Shown here: positions 1 to 7,829 of the stretch, piece after piece | Position numbering within the stretch: position 1 is the first letter of the stretch | Layout: each line of letters begins with the position of its first letter | NCBI GenBank assembly: GCA_023252335.1 | Contig: JAJPEA010000025.1 | Coordinates: forward strand, 1 to 16,875 | DNA length: 16,875 bases | DNA from: Nitrosotalea sp. | GTDB lineage: Archaea > Thermoproteota > Nitrososphaeria > Nitrososphaerales > Nitrosopumilaceae | Reading direction: 5' to 3' | Program-made: the position numbers and the translations under genes | Notes under the pieces: model-generated | Told to the model about the DNA's origin: nothing | The model's input: only the letters and a program-made list of their open reading frames with translations | The model's database searches: none

Positions 1-1083
1 TGCTAAAACCTGTGTAGTTGTTGGCAATTTGACAGATGAAGACACAATTGGTTTTGGAATAGATGCAGTCTTTGAGATTGACACAATCTTTGACACTGAT
101 GTAACAGGTTTGATATTTACATGATCAAGTCCTGCTATACCAGACAGAGTTGTAATTTGCATATGTTTGGATTTTACATAATCAATTATACTTGAGAGTT
201 CATCAAGCGATGTTTTATCAACGGTATTAGCATACTCGCCATTTGTAAACACTGCAAAATTTTGAGGATGTAAAAGAATTACATCATAGCCATATTTTGA
301 GATATGAGAATTTATGTTAGCAATTACAGTATTCTTTGGTATATTTGCCCAGTATGACTCGTTTCCAAGATCAATTTGAAAGTCAGTCATTGAAGGCACA
401 TGATAGAGTCCTAGTGAGTCCTTGTTTCCTACTACTTTTCCATTTACCGTAACAAATTTGTCCTCGTTCCACACACTGGAACTTATTACATTCATTTTCA
501 GTTGCTGCAATGCCTTCAATGTGTCATTGTCATACAAATCAAAAGGTGCAACAAGCACGTTTGGTTTTTTACCCAGTATTTTTTGCAACACTTGATTTGT
601 ATTATTCATAATTGAGATCTGTGCAGAGAGAGTATGAGTAGCAAGATTCTCATCTCGCCAACCGTTGTTTGCTAATTCTATTGTAGCATGATGTGGTTTG
701 AAATTATTTTTCAGATATGACACTAGTTTGGAATCTGAGGAAAATCCAGATCCTATGACCCCTATTGTCAAACTGGCATTTTCTTTCTGGAATACATCCA
801 TAATTTTTGTTTGAACAGCTGACAGGTACGATCCTTTGACATCATCCAGCCTGAACACTATACAGGGGCAGGAATTTTTAGAAGAAACAGTGCTTATTTT
901 TATTGGCGTATGATTTGTGGGCGTGAGGAAAGCAGGTTTGATCACAGATGAGGATACATGAGATAGACCGTTAGAGGTCGTAGTATTAGCAGGTTGAACT
1001 GCCAGTACAGGTGATATCATACCAAATGCCAAAAGCAGTGTAAAAATACCAAAAAGTATGATTCTTCTGTTTCTATAATCCAT
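1..1083 (-). CDS. Secreted DUF2334/NodB-like polysaccharide deacetylase paralog, metal ligands lost; 3' end outside window
   Basis: The frame stays open for 361 codons from the ATG at 1083 to base 1, so the C-terminus is missing. Residues 1-29 form a signal peptide (basic RNRR, hydrophobic core, VLA before the cleavage site). The family start CPCIVFRLDDV (residues 72-82) is present, as is the late YGYDVILLHPQNFA segment. Against its two paralogs in this window, the metal-binding HGWxH motif reads NGWRD (140-144): both histidines are replaced, by N and D. The PPFN/PPYN motif is also altered, to APFD. NodB-type hydrolases need Asp-His-His for the metal, so this copy is probably inactive or has become a binding protein. 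After about residue 320 the chain is Ser/Thr/Val/Pro-rich, like a stalk. It is divergent from the secreted protein at 1269. Family membership is sure; loss of activity is inferred. Confidence 0.85.
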   Translation of the reverse strand, partial: MDYRNRRIILFGIFTLLLAFGMISPVLAVQPANTTTSNGLSHVSSSVIKPAFLTPTNHTPIKISTVSSKNSCPCIVFRLDDVKGSYLSAVQTKIMDVFQKENASLTIGVIGSGFSSDSKLVSYLKNNFKPHHATIELANNGWRDENLATHTLSAQISIMNNTNQVLQKILGKKPNVLVAPFDLYDNDTLKALQQLKMNVISSSVWNEDKFVTVNGKVVGNKDSLGLYHVPSMTDFQIDLGNESYWANIPKNTVIANINSHISKYGYDVILLHPQNFAVFTNGEYANTVDKTSLDELSSIIDYVKSKHMQITTLSGIAGLDHVNIKPVTSVSKIVSISKTASIPKPIVSSSVKLPTTTQVLA

Positions 1084-1141
1084 ATTTTCTTTCACTAGTT
1101 CCATTTTTGGAATAATTGATATGCATTTGGAGGCAGATTGA

Positions 1142-1157
1142 GTCAAATGGTGTCAAA
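1142..1157 (-). promoter_or_regulatory. 10-bp-phased direct repeat (two GTCAAA units), possible operator
   Basis: GTCAAA occurs at 1142-1147 and again at 1152-1157, exactly one helical turn apart. On the minus strand this reads TTTGACACCATTTGACTC. An A/T-rich stretch, GTTAAAAATTTT on the minus strand (about 1156-1167), could be the TATA element of the deacetylase starting at 1083. The repeat would then lie between TATA and start site, a repressor-like position. The same TTGAC unit with 10-bp spacing recurs near 12650 and 13355. Confidence 0.35.
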
Positions 1158-1220
1158 ATTTTTAACGGGTAGATCAAATTTCAATCCAAAGAAAACCCAA
1201 AACGATTTCTTGTGCATTAA

Positions 1221-1229
1221 TTATATTTA
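1221..1229 (+). promoter_or_regulatory. Likely TATA box for the secreted protein at 1269
   Basis: TTATATTTA lies about 45 bases before the TTG start. An archaeal start site about 25 bases downstream would give a leader of roughly 15-20 nt. It is the best TATA-like match in this intergenic stretch on the plus strand. Confidence 0.4.
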
Positions 1230-1268
1230 CGTCAGTTTTTTAAGCCATAAAATTAAACAAATCATTAT

Positions 1269-2672
1269 TTGAAAACGTTTTATCTTCCAATAATGCTTTT
1301 TCTTATCACATCACTGCTATCAATCACTAATGCCTCTGCGCAAGATGAAGTTTCAGATAAAAACTTGCATAACCTCATACCTACATGGCTAGCAGATCAA
1401 AGTCCGTCAAAACAATACATCTCAGGAATTTCTGCAGACAGTGTTGTTTGTCAAGCAGATCTACAGCTAATTATAAAAAATGAGTCTAGTTCTCCTGCGT
1501 GCGTAAGACCTGAAACTGTCAACATATTACTTGAACGCGGCTGGACAAAAAATATTACTTCAGCAATCTACGGAGTTTTAGAACAAAATTATAGTAAAAC
1601 AGAATATAGAAATGGAACCATGATTGATTCGTACGACATTATGGTACAAACAAACATTACTAACATGTCATCCATACTACATTTTCAAGTTTTTTTCCCT
1701 AACGGAACATTGTACAAGAGTGATGATGTACCAATTAACAATGTACAACCATACGGTTACAAATATCATGTTGATATGAAACTAGATGAAAATAACAGTC
1801 AAGAAGGATTCAAGACAATTATTTCATACAATAATGATTCAGCCACAGTATACATGCCACCACCAAACGAACTACAGGATGTTTTTGGAGTCAATGAGGT
1901 ATATCCAACAAAAAAAGACGGCGCTCAATGGTACATGAATGAATACAACATTACAAATGATACATTATTTTCTACAATCCCGGATTCCAATAGTAGTTGC
2001 GACAATCCAATGTTGTGTACACTACTTTACAAAAATCCAGACGGAAATTCATGGCATGTAAAAAGAATGGACGTACCAGAAAACGAGGGAATTAGACTTG
2101 CAGTACACGCTCCACCAGGAACACTTTGGTTAAATACTGAAATGACAGGATATTACAAATTAAAAAATAGTACGCATTATCCTCAAGAATTTACTCATGT
2201 AATAAGGAGCGGCAGTCCGCACTCTTCAATTTGTCAAGGGTATTCGTATTACTTGAGCATAACTTATGATGGAAATTTGGCAGAGATTCAGAAATCGCTT
2301 TATCATGCAGGTGACATATCAAGTTACTCTGAGACATTTGTTTCTAGTGGAATTACAACCCCATTAAACGAGCGTTGGTTTGGAATGAAGACCATAGCAT
2401 ACAATCTAAACGATACTGCAGTGAAATTAGAAATATGGATGGATGATCAAGATAACAATGACTGGCACAAGACTTTTGAACAAATAGATACTGGATGGCC
2501 TGTTCCGGGCAATCCAGCAGAATATGGGTGCAAGAACATTCAGACCGGACATCCAATGAGCAATAATGATGTAATAACATGGGGTGGCACCGAACAACAA
2601 TTCAGAGCAGACAATGCAGAAATTGATTTTAAGAATCTAAGCATAAGAGAAATAGACCCGCCTGTATCTTGA
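1269..2672 (+). CDS. Secreted N-glycosylated protein with probable lectin/glucanase-like C-terminal half
   Basis: 467 residues. The TTG at 1269 is preferred over the in-frame ATG at 1293 because it keeps the lysine of the signal peptide (residues 1-25, ending NASAQ). About fifteen N-x-S/T sequons mark it as an exported glycoprotein. Residues 60-92 (CQADLQLIIK...PACVR...LLERGW) resemble a segment I associate with secreted thaumarchaeal proteins. Residues 285-460 alternate aromatic strands and end with VITWGGTEQQFRADNAEIDF and FKNLSIREI, which suggests a concanavalin-A-like beta-sandwich as in lectins and polysaccharide lyases or glucanases. That fold is inferred by eye, and I see no clear catalytic motif. 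It is the only plus-strand gene, lying between deacetylases, so binding or cleavage of the local polysaccharide is plausible but unproven. Confidence 0.7.
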   Translation: MKTFYLPIMLFLITSLLSITNASAQDEVSDKNLHNLIPTWLADQSPSKQYISGISADSVVCQADLQLIIKNESSSPACVRPETVNILLERGWTKNITSAIYGVLEQNYSKTEYRNGTMIDSYDIMVQTNITNMSSILHFQVFFPNGTLYKSDDVPINNVQPYGYKYHVDMKLDENNSQEGFKTIISYNNDSATVYMPPPNELQDVFGVNEVYPTKKDGAQWYMNEYNITNDTLFSTIPDSNSSCDNPMLCTLLYKNPDGNSWHVKRMDVPENEGIRLAVHAPPGTLWLNTEMTGYYKLKNSTHYPQEFTHVIRSGSPHSSICQGYSYYLSITYDGNLAEIQKSLYHAGDISSYSETFVSSGITTPLNERWFGMKTIAYNLNDTAVKLEIWMDDQDNNDWHKTFEQIDTGWPVPGNPAEYGCKNIQTGHPMSNNDVITWGGTEQQFRADNAEIDFKNLSIREIDPPVS

Positions 2673-2728
2673 GTTGATCACGTTACAATGAATTGTTTCA
2701 AGTCAATAATGATATATGAAGATAAATG

Positions 2729-2743
2729 TTGATTTTTTATCAA
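2729..2743 (+). terminator. Oligo-T / short hairpin terminator
   Basis: TTGATTTTTTATCAA is a 5-bp inverted repeat around a T run (2733-2738), 57 bases after the stop at 2672. It fits an archaeal oligo-T terminator. It lies between convergent genes. Confidence 0.4.
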
Positions 2744-2774
2744 TAGAGAAATGCAGTCAAAACTAAATCAGATA

Positions 2775-3791
2775 TTAAAATCCATTAGCAGCAGATCTGT
2801 TTTTATGCAGAGTTGTAAATCCAATTGTCAATAATACTGACAGCATCAATGCGATAGATTCCATTCCATGAAATTCAGGTATGGTTTGAACAGGTGATGA
2901 CGAAATTGGCATAGCCAACCCAGTAACACCTGCAAACGTAGTAATTCGTAGGTTTTTTGATTTTATAGAATCTATCAGAGTGGATAGATCTTGGATTTCA
3001 TTTTCATCTACCACATCAACAAATACGTTGTTTTCCAGTTTTGCAAAATTCTGAGGATGTAGTAAAACTACAACATAACCATACCTGTTTACGTACTCAT
3101 CTATTTGATTCAAGAGTGTAGGTATTGGAACTTTTATCCATGTTCCATTCCCATTATCGCTTTTGAAAGTTGTCATGGCTGGAAGATGATACAATGTAGG
3201 ATTTGGTGTGATTACGTTTTTTCCATTTCGTACAAAATAAGAAGCCTTGTCACTAGATGTATCTGCACTAAAGATTTTAATTCCAACAGATTTTAAAATC
3301 CCGATTGTATCCCCATCAAATTTGTTATAAGGCGGGATAAAGACTTGCGAATACTGTCCAAATATCACATGCATTTTGCTATCAGCCTGCTGTAATGTTC
3401 CAAGTTGCTCCTCTTGACTTAGTTGTGCGTAATCCACATGATCCCATCCATGAATATCCAACTCAAATAGCCCTTTTTGTTGCCCTTCTGCAATTTTTTC
3501 AGTAACCGGTGACACTTGGTTTATTTTGTGCATTATAAGTCCCAAAGAAAGACTTTGATTTTTTGCGATAAATTGGTTCAGTATACCTAGTTGTACAGTT
3601 GTTAGAAAATTACTGTTGGCATCATCCAATCTAAAAATGACACACCTACATGCGCCCTGCGTGGCTTTGTAAGTTGTGGAATTGTCCATTTGTGCATTTG
3701 CATTATTCATGAACAAATAAGATATCGAGTTAGACGACAGGATAAAAATTACTAGCACTGTCAAGAGTTTTTTATTTTCTAGAATTTTCAT
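2775..3791 (-). CDS. Secreted DUF2334/NodB-like polysaccharide deacetylase with PEF-type C-terminal anchor
   Basis: 338 residues from the ATG at 3791. Residues 1-34 are a signal peptide ending NANAQ. The catalytic architecture is complete: CRCVIFRLDDA (48-58, metal/catalytic DD at 56-57), HGWDH (114-118), IPPYN (152-156) and VVLLHPQNFA (241-250). It should remove acyl groups, probably N- or O-acetyl, from an extracellular polysaccharide. The C-terminus reads IPEF (304-307), then a hydrophobic segment to about 327, then HKNRS. That layout matches the PEFG-CTERM sorting signals described in Thaumarchaeota and processed by an archaeosortase; a plain membrane anchor is the alternative. It has its own TATA box although it follows another deacetylase in the same direction. 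Substrate unknown. Confidence 0.85.
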   Translation of the reverse strand: MKILENKKLLTVLVIFILSSNSISYLFMNNANAQMDNSTTYKATQGACRCVIFRLDDANSNFLTTVQLGILNQFIAKNQSLSLGLIMHKINQVSPVTEKIAEGQQKGLFELDIHGWDHVDYAQLSQEEQLGTLQQADSKMHVIFGQYSQVFIPPYNKFDGDTIGILKSVGIKIFSADTSSDKASYFVRNGKNVITPNPTLYHLPAMTTFKSDNGNGTWIKVPIPTLLNQIDEYVNRYGYVVVLLHPQNFAKLENNVFVDVVDENEIQDLSTLIDSIKSKNLRITTFAGVTGLAMPISSSPVQTIPEFHGMESIALMLSVLLTIGFTTLHKNRSAANGF

Positions 3792-3817
3792 ATGTCTAAC
3801 CTCGAATCAAAAAATGT

Positions 3818-3826
3818 CATATATAC
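3818..3826 (-). promoter_or_regulatory. TATA box for the deacetylase starting at 3791
   Basis: TATATAT on the minus strand (3819-3825) is centred about 31 bases before the ATG. The implied start site lies within about 10 bases of the start codon, the short-leader layout common in archaea. The 162-bp gap from 3792 to 3953 holds this element and otherwise A/T-rich sequence without a gene. Confidence 0.55.
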
Positions 3827-3953
3827 ACATGGTCAGTCATGGCAATCTAAAAAGATTTCAAATTTGTACATATTATTTATTTTGTAACTTTGTTAAGATA
3901 CAATGATAAGAAAATCCTAAATACACATTGTATATTCGCATTTCAATCAGAAT

Positions 3954-4904
3954 TTATTGAGACCCATGATTGGAATCAATAATTTTCTTGTCTTTCAAAT
4001 AATTAATGTTAGCCAAGACCTGTTCATCAGATATAGTTCCATTCTCATTTCCTGCAAAAACACCATTCAGCCAACTAGGATATGGTTTACTATTCATGTT
4101 AGATGGAATCTGGTTAAGAGGAGTTATTTTGATACCGTTATTTTTTATGGTGTCAATAAGCGATTCAAGATTTTTAATCTGATTTTTATCTACTTCATTA
4201 GTATAGTGTGAGTGGATTCTAAGTGCGTACTCAGGAGGATGGAGTACCACTACAGAATAACCATAGTGTTGTATATCAGACATTATCATGACGAGAAGAT
4301 GTTGATTGTCATAGTGTCTCCAAATGTTATCATTATTGGTCAGATTACTAGTCTGTAGGTTCCCAGGTATGTGATAAACTCTAGCATTAGGGGTAAAAAC
4401 CGTGGAGTCGTCTTGAGATACATCTGCTGAGATGTATTGAAAGTTATTTTCAAGAAATGCAATCATGGTATTTGCGTTAACGGTATTAAAAGGAGGAATA
4501 AATGTAGAGGGAACAATGCCAAAAACACTAGAGATTTTATCATTTGTATTTTTCATGAACATGTTTTGCTCGTCTCTGCTAAACTGGGTAAAATCTTCAT
4601 GATTCCATCCGTGATTTGCAAGTTCTAATTGTGGAGTTTTACCTAGCTTTGATTTTATATCATTTGTTAATTTTGAATCTAAACCTATGTGGTTTCCAAT
4701 TATACCAATTGTTAGACTAGCATTTTTTTGTTGGAATGTATCAATTATTTTTGTTTGTACGCTATCTAACCAATAATCTTGAATATCATCCAATCTAAAT
4801 GCCACACATTGACATGAGGATGTAGAATATGCAGGAATTGAGTAGACAGGTATGAAAATCATGGATAAGATCAAAAGTAATGCAACTAGTTTTTGAAATG
4901 TCAT
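3954..4904 (-). CDS. Secreted DUF2334/NodB-like polysaccharide deacetylase
   Basis: 316 residues from the ATG at 4904, with a signal peptide over about residues 1-28. Motifs: CQCVAFRLDDI (31-41), NHGWNHEDF (97-105, metal His at 98 and 102), FIPPFN (135-140) and VVVLHPPEYA (218-227). All metal and catalytic positions are kept, so this is a credible active deacetylase of extracellular polysaccharide. Residues 276-312 (PSWLNGVFAGNENGTISDEQ, then NYLKDKKII) resemble a short tail I recall on many secreted thaumarchaeal proteins, instead of the PEF anchor of the neighbouring paralog. It starts 51 bases after the SGNH-pentapeptide gene with no obvious promoter between, so it is probably the last gene of the EPS operon. 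The polymer acted on is inferred from context. Confidence 0.85.
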   Translation of the reverse strand: MTFQKLVALLLILSMIFIPVYSIPAYSTSSCQCVAFRLDDIQDYWLDSVQTKIIDTFQQKNASLTIGIIGNHIGLDSKLTNDIKSKLGKTPQLELANHGWNHEDFTQFSRDEQNMFMKNTNDKISSVFGIVPSTFIPPFNTVNANTMIAFLENNFQYISADVSQDDSTVFTPNARVYHIPGNLQTSNLTNNDNIWRHYDNQHLLVMIMSDIQHYGYSVVVLHPPEYALRIHSHYTNEVDKNQIKNLESLIDTIKNNGIKITPLNQIPSNMNSKPYPSWLNGVFAGNENGTISDEQVLANINYLKDKKIIDSNHGSQ

Positions 4905-4955
4905 TCTACTCTGTCATACTCTCTTCTTTCAAATTCTGCAAATCTAGAAAAAATT

Positions 4956-7820
4956 TCATTGTGATATCCTCTTTTGCGTAAATATTTCATTAACATGCAG
5001 AGTCACTGGCCCCGTAGAATCATCATTAAGTCTTATCTGAATCCTATTGATTGTTGACAAGTCAGGAGTGCCAGTAATAATGGACTCTTTTGGATCAACA
5101 AGAATCTTTACCCATTCCCCAGATTTTATTTTGTTTGAGATTGGAATTTTACAAGTATACCACGATGATTTAAAACCATCATTTGAAAAATACATCCAAA
5201 ATTCTTTTACTTTTGACGAATTGTCTATTTGTACCCAAGTACCAATTACATTATTACGCAGATCCAGAGCAGGCGAAATAATATTACTACGAGTAACTGT
5301 AAAAAGACCAGTTCCAGCAGTAACAAGCTTCATACTCTGTGAGCCGTTTATGAAATCTTCTTTATCATATGACTGATTCCCGCTTGGCGATTGTTTAATC
5401 CATCCAGTCTTAGATTGGAAATTTGAAATCATCACACTATGCGACAATACGTTAGAATGTAGTCCACGTATTGATTTAATTCCAGAAACAGTGGTAATTG
5501 TTTTTGAAAGATCTACTCCAGTCAAGTTTGCATGCACCAAATTGGTTCCAACAAGAATGGTTCCAGTTAGATCATCCCCAGATAGATTTGCACCAGAGAG
5601 ATTGGCCCCAGATAAGTCAGCATTGGTTAGATTAGAGTTGTGTATTGTAGCATTACGTAGATCACTATGAGACAGATCTGCATCAACTAGATTAGTGTGA
5701 ATCATCTTGGCTTTCACCAACACATCTCTTGCAAGATCAGATCCCTGTAGACTAGTACCTGTCAAATTTTTCAGTTCAAAGTTTATGCCAGTCAATATTG
5801 CATAATCAAGATGTGCACCTCTTAGATTTGCACCAGTCAAATCTTTGCCAGACAAATCAACGCCAGTCAGATTGGCATTAACCAGATTAGATCCTGTGAG
5901 AATTGTTCCTGTTAGATCCTTGTTTGCAAGATTAATACCAGGTAAAATAGCATTACGTAAATCCGAACCAATCAATTGAGTTCCAACAAGATCATTATGT
6001 GACAAATCTGCATTGTGAAGTTTGACATTGTTTAGATTAGTTCCAGTAAATATTGTCTTTCGCAGATTATCATCTGACAAATCACTCCCTGTAAGGTCTG
6101 CATCAATAAAGTTAGTCTTATAGAGAAATGCGCCAGTTAGATTTTTGCCAGTCAAGTCATTCCCGTGAAGATTTGCGTATGCAAGGTTAGAGTCAATTAG
6201 AACGGTGCCAGTCAGATCCTTACCTGACAAGTTAACTCCTTTGAGACTTGTTCCCGTCAAGTTTTTACCTGCCAAGTCAATATTTCTAAGATTAGAATAA
6301 TCCAGGATAGCCCCTGCAAGAAAAGCGCCATCTAAATCAGTGTGAGCCAAGTTAACACCACTAAGATTTGTACCAGCCAAGTTCTTGTTAGACAGGTCAA
6401 TACCAGTCAGATTGGAATGCGCTAAATTGGCTCCAACAAGTATTGTCCCATCCATATTAGTACTTGAAAGGTCAATGCCACTAAGATTTGTACCAGTCAG
6501 GTTCTTGTTAGACAGATCAACGTCATCAAGATTAGCACCAGTCAAATCAGCTCCGACCAGAATTGTGCCAGCAAGATTCTTCTCAGACAAATCCAAATCA
6601 TGCATGTATGCGTGACTCAGATCTGCCCCTTTGAATATAGTCTCGTTTATTTTTGCGTTATACAAATTTGAATATGAAAGATTTGCACCAGTCAAATTTT
6701 TTCCGGACAAATCAACTGATCTTAAATCAGCGTCAGAAAGATCTTTGTAACTTAGATTATTTGCACTTGTATCAACAGTACGTAGAGTTGTAAAGGATTT
6801 TAATTCTTTTAGAATAATTTGTGCAACATCATTGCTGTAAACTATCACTTGTGGATTTTGTGCTACATGTTGAGGGTCTGCCCAAATGTTAAGGTCGACA
6901 TATCTATCATGCAAGTCATACAACTGCAATCCATTTGTATTAGAAAAGTTTTCTAGCGCTGAAAGAAATTGTGTGGTACCTGCAGTACCTACCGCATTCA
7001 AATAACTACTTGCAAATGGGGGCACAAATAAAATAACCTTGATATTATTTTTCTTGAACACAGATACCATTTCACTTAATTTTGTCATCTCATTGTTCAT
7101 GTCATCAGGACATACGCGGACCACATAATCAAGAGGTTTGTTGACTTCATCCAAATTTTTAATGTTGATAAATTGTGGATCTCTTTTTTCAACAAAATTT
7201 TCACCTAGTATGCTAGTAGATGTAGAATTACCCACTCCGGAAGAACTGGAATTTTCTTCAAAGTGCGATTTTAAGAGATCAACTGTAACATGTTTAGGAT
7301 CAGCAATATTTGAGAAATAGCTTGTTTGTCCAGGCATCATCTTTTGGACATATGCAATAGCATCTTGTACATCAGGTGTACTAAATGAGGTTTGATTAGC
7401 CCCATATCCTGTAGCCACCGAGGCACATTTAGGAACACTATCAGTATATTGGAGATAGCCTAACTCACGAAATCCCAATCCATAGACAACAGCTGTAGGA
7501 TGAGCAGACACCATTTGTTCTAGAAATGCGCTCTGCTGAGAGGGATTGCCAGCACCATTTTTTGCTATGTTATACACCTGAAATTGTTGTAGACCATTTT
7601 CAGAAAGATATTGCTTTATGTAAGTTGCATTTAGACGTTCAACATAACTAGAACCAATTAACAAAACTCTTTTTTCATTAGAGATATCAGGAGAGATATT
7701 TTCATTGCTTGCATTAGCTGTGTTTCCAGGCGAATATAGATCAAGATATGCAAAAAGCATTGCAAATGAAACCATCAGAGCCACAGATGCTGCAATGCTT
7801 GTTTTCATGGTATTATTCAT
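4956..7820 (-). CDS. SGNH (DltD/AlgJ-like) O-acetylation protein fused to pentapeptide-repeat helix and C-terminal beta-sandwich
   Basis: 954 residues from the ATG at 7820, which has AGTGAT, a fair Shine-Dalgarno match, five bases upstream; a GTG at 7829 directly after the MBOAT stop is the alternative. Order: signal anchor (about 5-28); SGNH domain (about 45-345) with IGSSY (nucleophile Ser58), conserved-Gly NGAGN (88-92) and ADPQH (catalytic Asp315/His318); pentapeptide repeats A(D/N)LxG-type from about 352 to 772, roughly 84 repeats; then a domain with SSWYTCKIPISN and NRIQIRL (about 795-950) that looks like a carbohydrate-binding beta-sandwich. DltD, AlgJ and AlgX proteins take acetyl or acyl groups from an MBOAT partner and place them on an extracellular polymer; the MBOAT gene ends 9 bases upstream. 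The long right-handed beta-helix is unusual for this family and may hold or extend along the glycan. Fusion partners are seen; the acetylation role is inferred from motif and neighbour. Confidence 0.85.
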   Translation of the reverse strand: MNNTMKTSIAASVALMVSFAMLFAYLDLYSPGNTANASNENISPDISNEKRVLLIGSSYVERLNATYIKQYLSENGLQQFQVYNIAKNGAGNPSQQSAFLEQMVSAHPTAVVYGLGFRELGYLQYTDSVPKCASVATGYGANQTSFSTPDVQDAIAYVQKMMPGQTSYFSNIADPKHVTVDLLKSHFEENSSSSGVGNSTSTSILGENFVEKRDPQFINIKNLDEVNKPLDYVVRVCPDDMNNEMTKLSEMVSVFKKNNIKVILFVPPFASSYLNAVGTAGTTQFLSALENFSNTNGLQLYDLHDRYVDLNIWADPQHVAQNPQVIVYSNDVAQIILKELKSFTTLRTVDTSANNLSYKDLSDADLRSVDLSGKNLTGANLSYSNLYNAKINETIFKGADLSHAYMHDLDLSEKNLAGTILVGADLTGANLDDVDLSNKNLTGTNLSGIDLSSTNMDGTILVGANLAHSNLTGIDLSNKNLAGTNLSGVNLAHTDLDGAFLAGAILDYSNLRNIDLAGKNLTGTSLKGVNLSGKDLTGTVLIDSNLAYANLHGNDLTGKNLTGAFLYKTNFIDADLTGSDLSDDNLRKTIFTGTNLNNVKLHNADLSHNDLVGTQLIGSDLRNAILPGINLANKDLTGTILTGSNLVNANLTGVDLSGKDLTGANLRGAHLDYAILTGINFELKNLTGTSLQGSDLARDVLVKAKMIHTNLVDADLSHSDLRNATIHNSNLTNADLSGANLSGANLSGDDLTGTILVGTNLVHANLTGVDLSKTITTVSGIKSIRGLHSNVLSHSVMISNFQSKTGWIKQSPSGNQSYDKEDFINGSQSMKLVTAGTGLFTVTRSNIISPALDLRNNVIGTWVQIDNSSKVKEFWMYFSNDGFKSSWYTCKIPISNKIKSGEWVKILVDPKESIITGTPDLSTINRIQIRLNDDSTGPVTLHVNEIFTQKRISQ
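5505..6767 (-). repeat. Pentapeptide-coding repeat tract with 120-bp tandem units
   Basis: The tract codes for about 84 five-residue repeats. Within it the DNA has a 120-bp period: units at 6135-6254, 6255-6374 and 6375-6494 each code for 40 residues with the recurring DLSxKNLTG block. Bases 6361-6400 and 6481-6520 differ at only three of 40 sites, which suggests recent unit duplication. A 25-residue spacing of the same block is seen near 5750-5930. Confidence 0.85.
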
Positions 7821-7829
7821 ATCAATCAC

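Noticed and set aside
2353..2580. Minus-strand 75-codon frame inside the secreted lectin-like gene
   Set aside because: Cys/His-rich only by chance of antisense codons; the plus-strand gene is clearly the real one.
6385..6615. Plus-strand 76-codon frame opposite the pentapeptide repeats
   Set aside because: It is the antisense image of the repeat tract and repeats with the same period; no independent coding sign.
5505..6767. Regularly spaced DNA repeats that could be taken for a CRISPR-like array
   Set aside because: The repeats are in frame with a long CDS and code for pentapeptide (A/N)(D/N)LxG units; there are no constant repeats with unique spacers and no cas genes.
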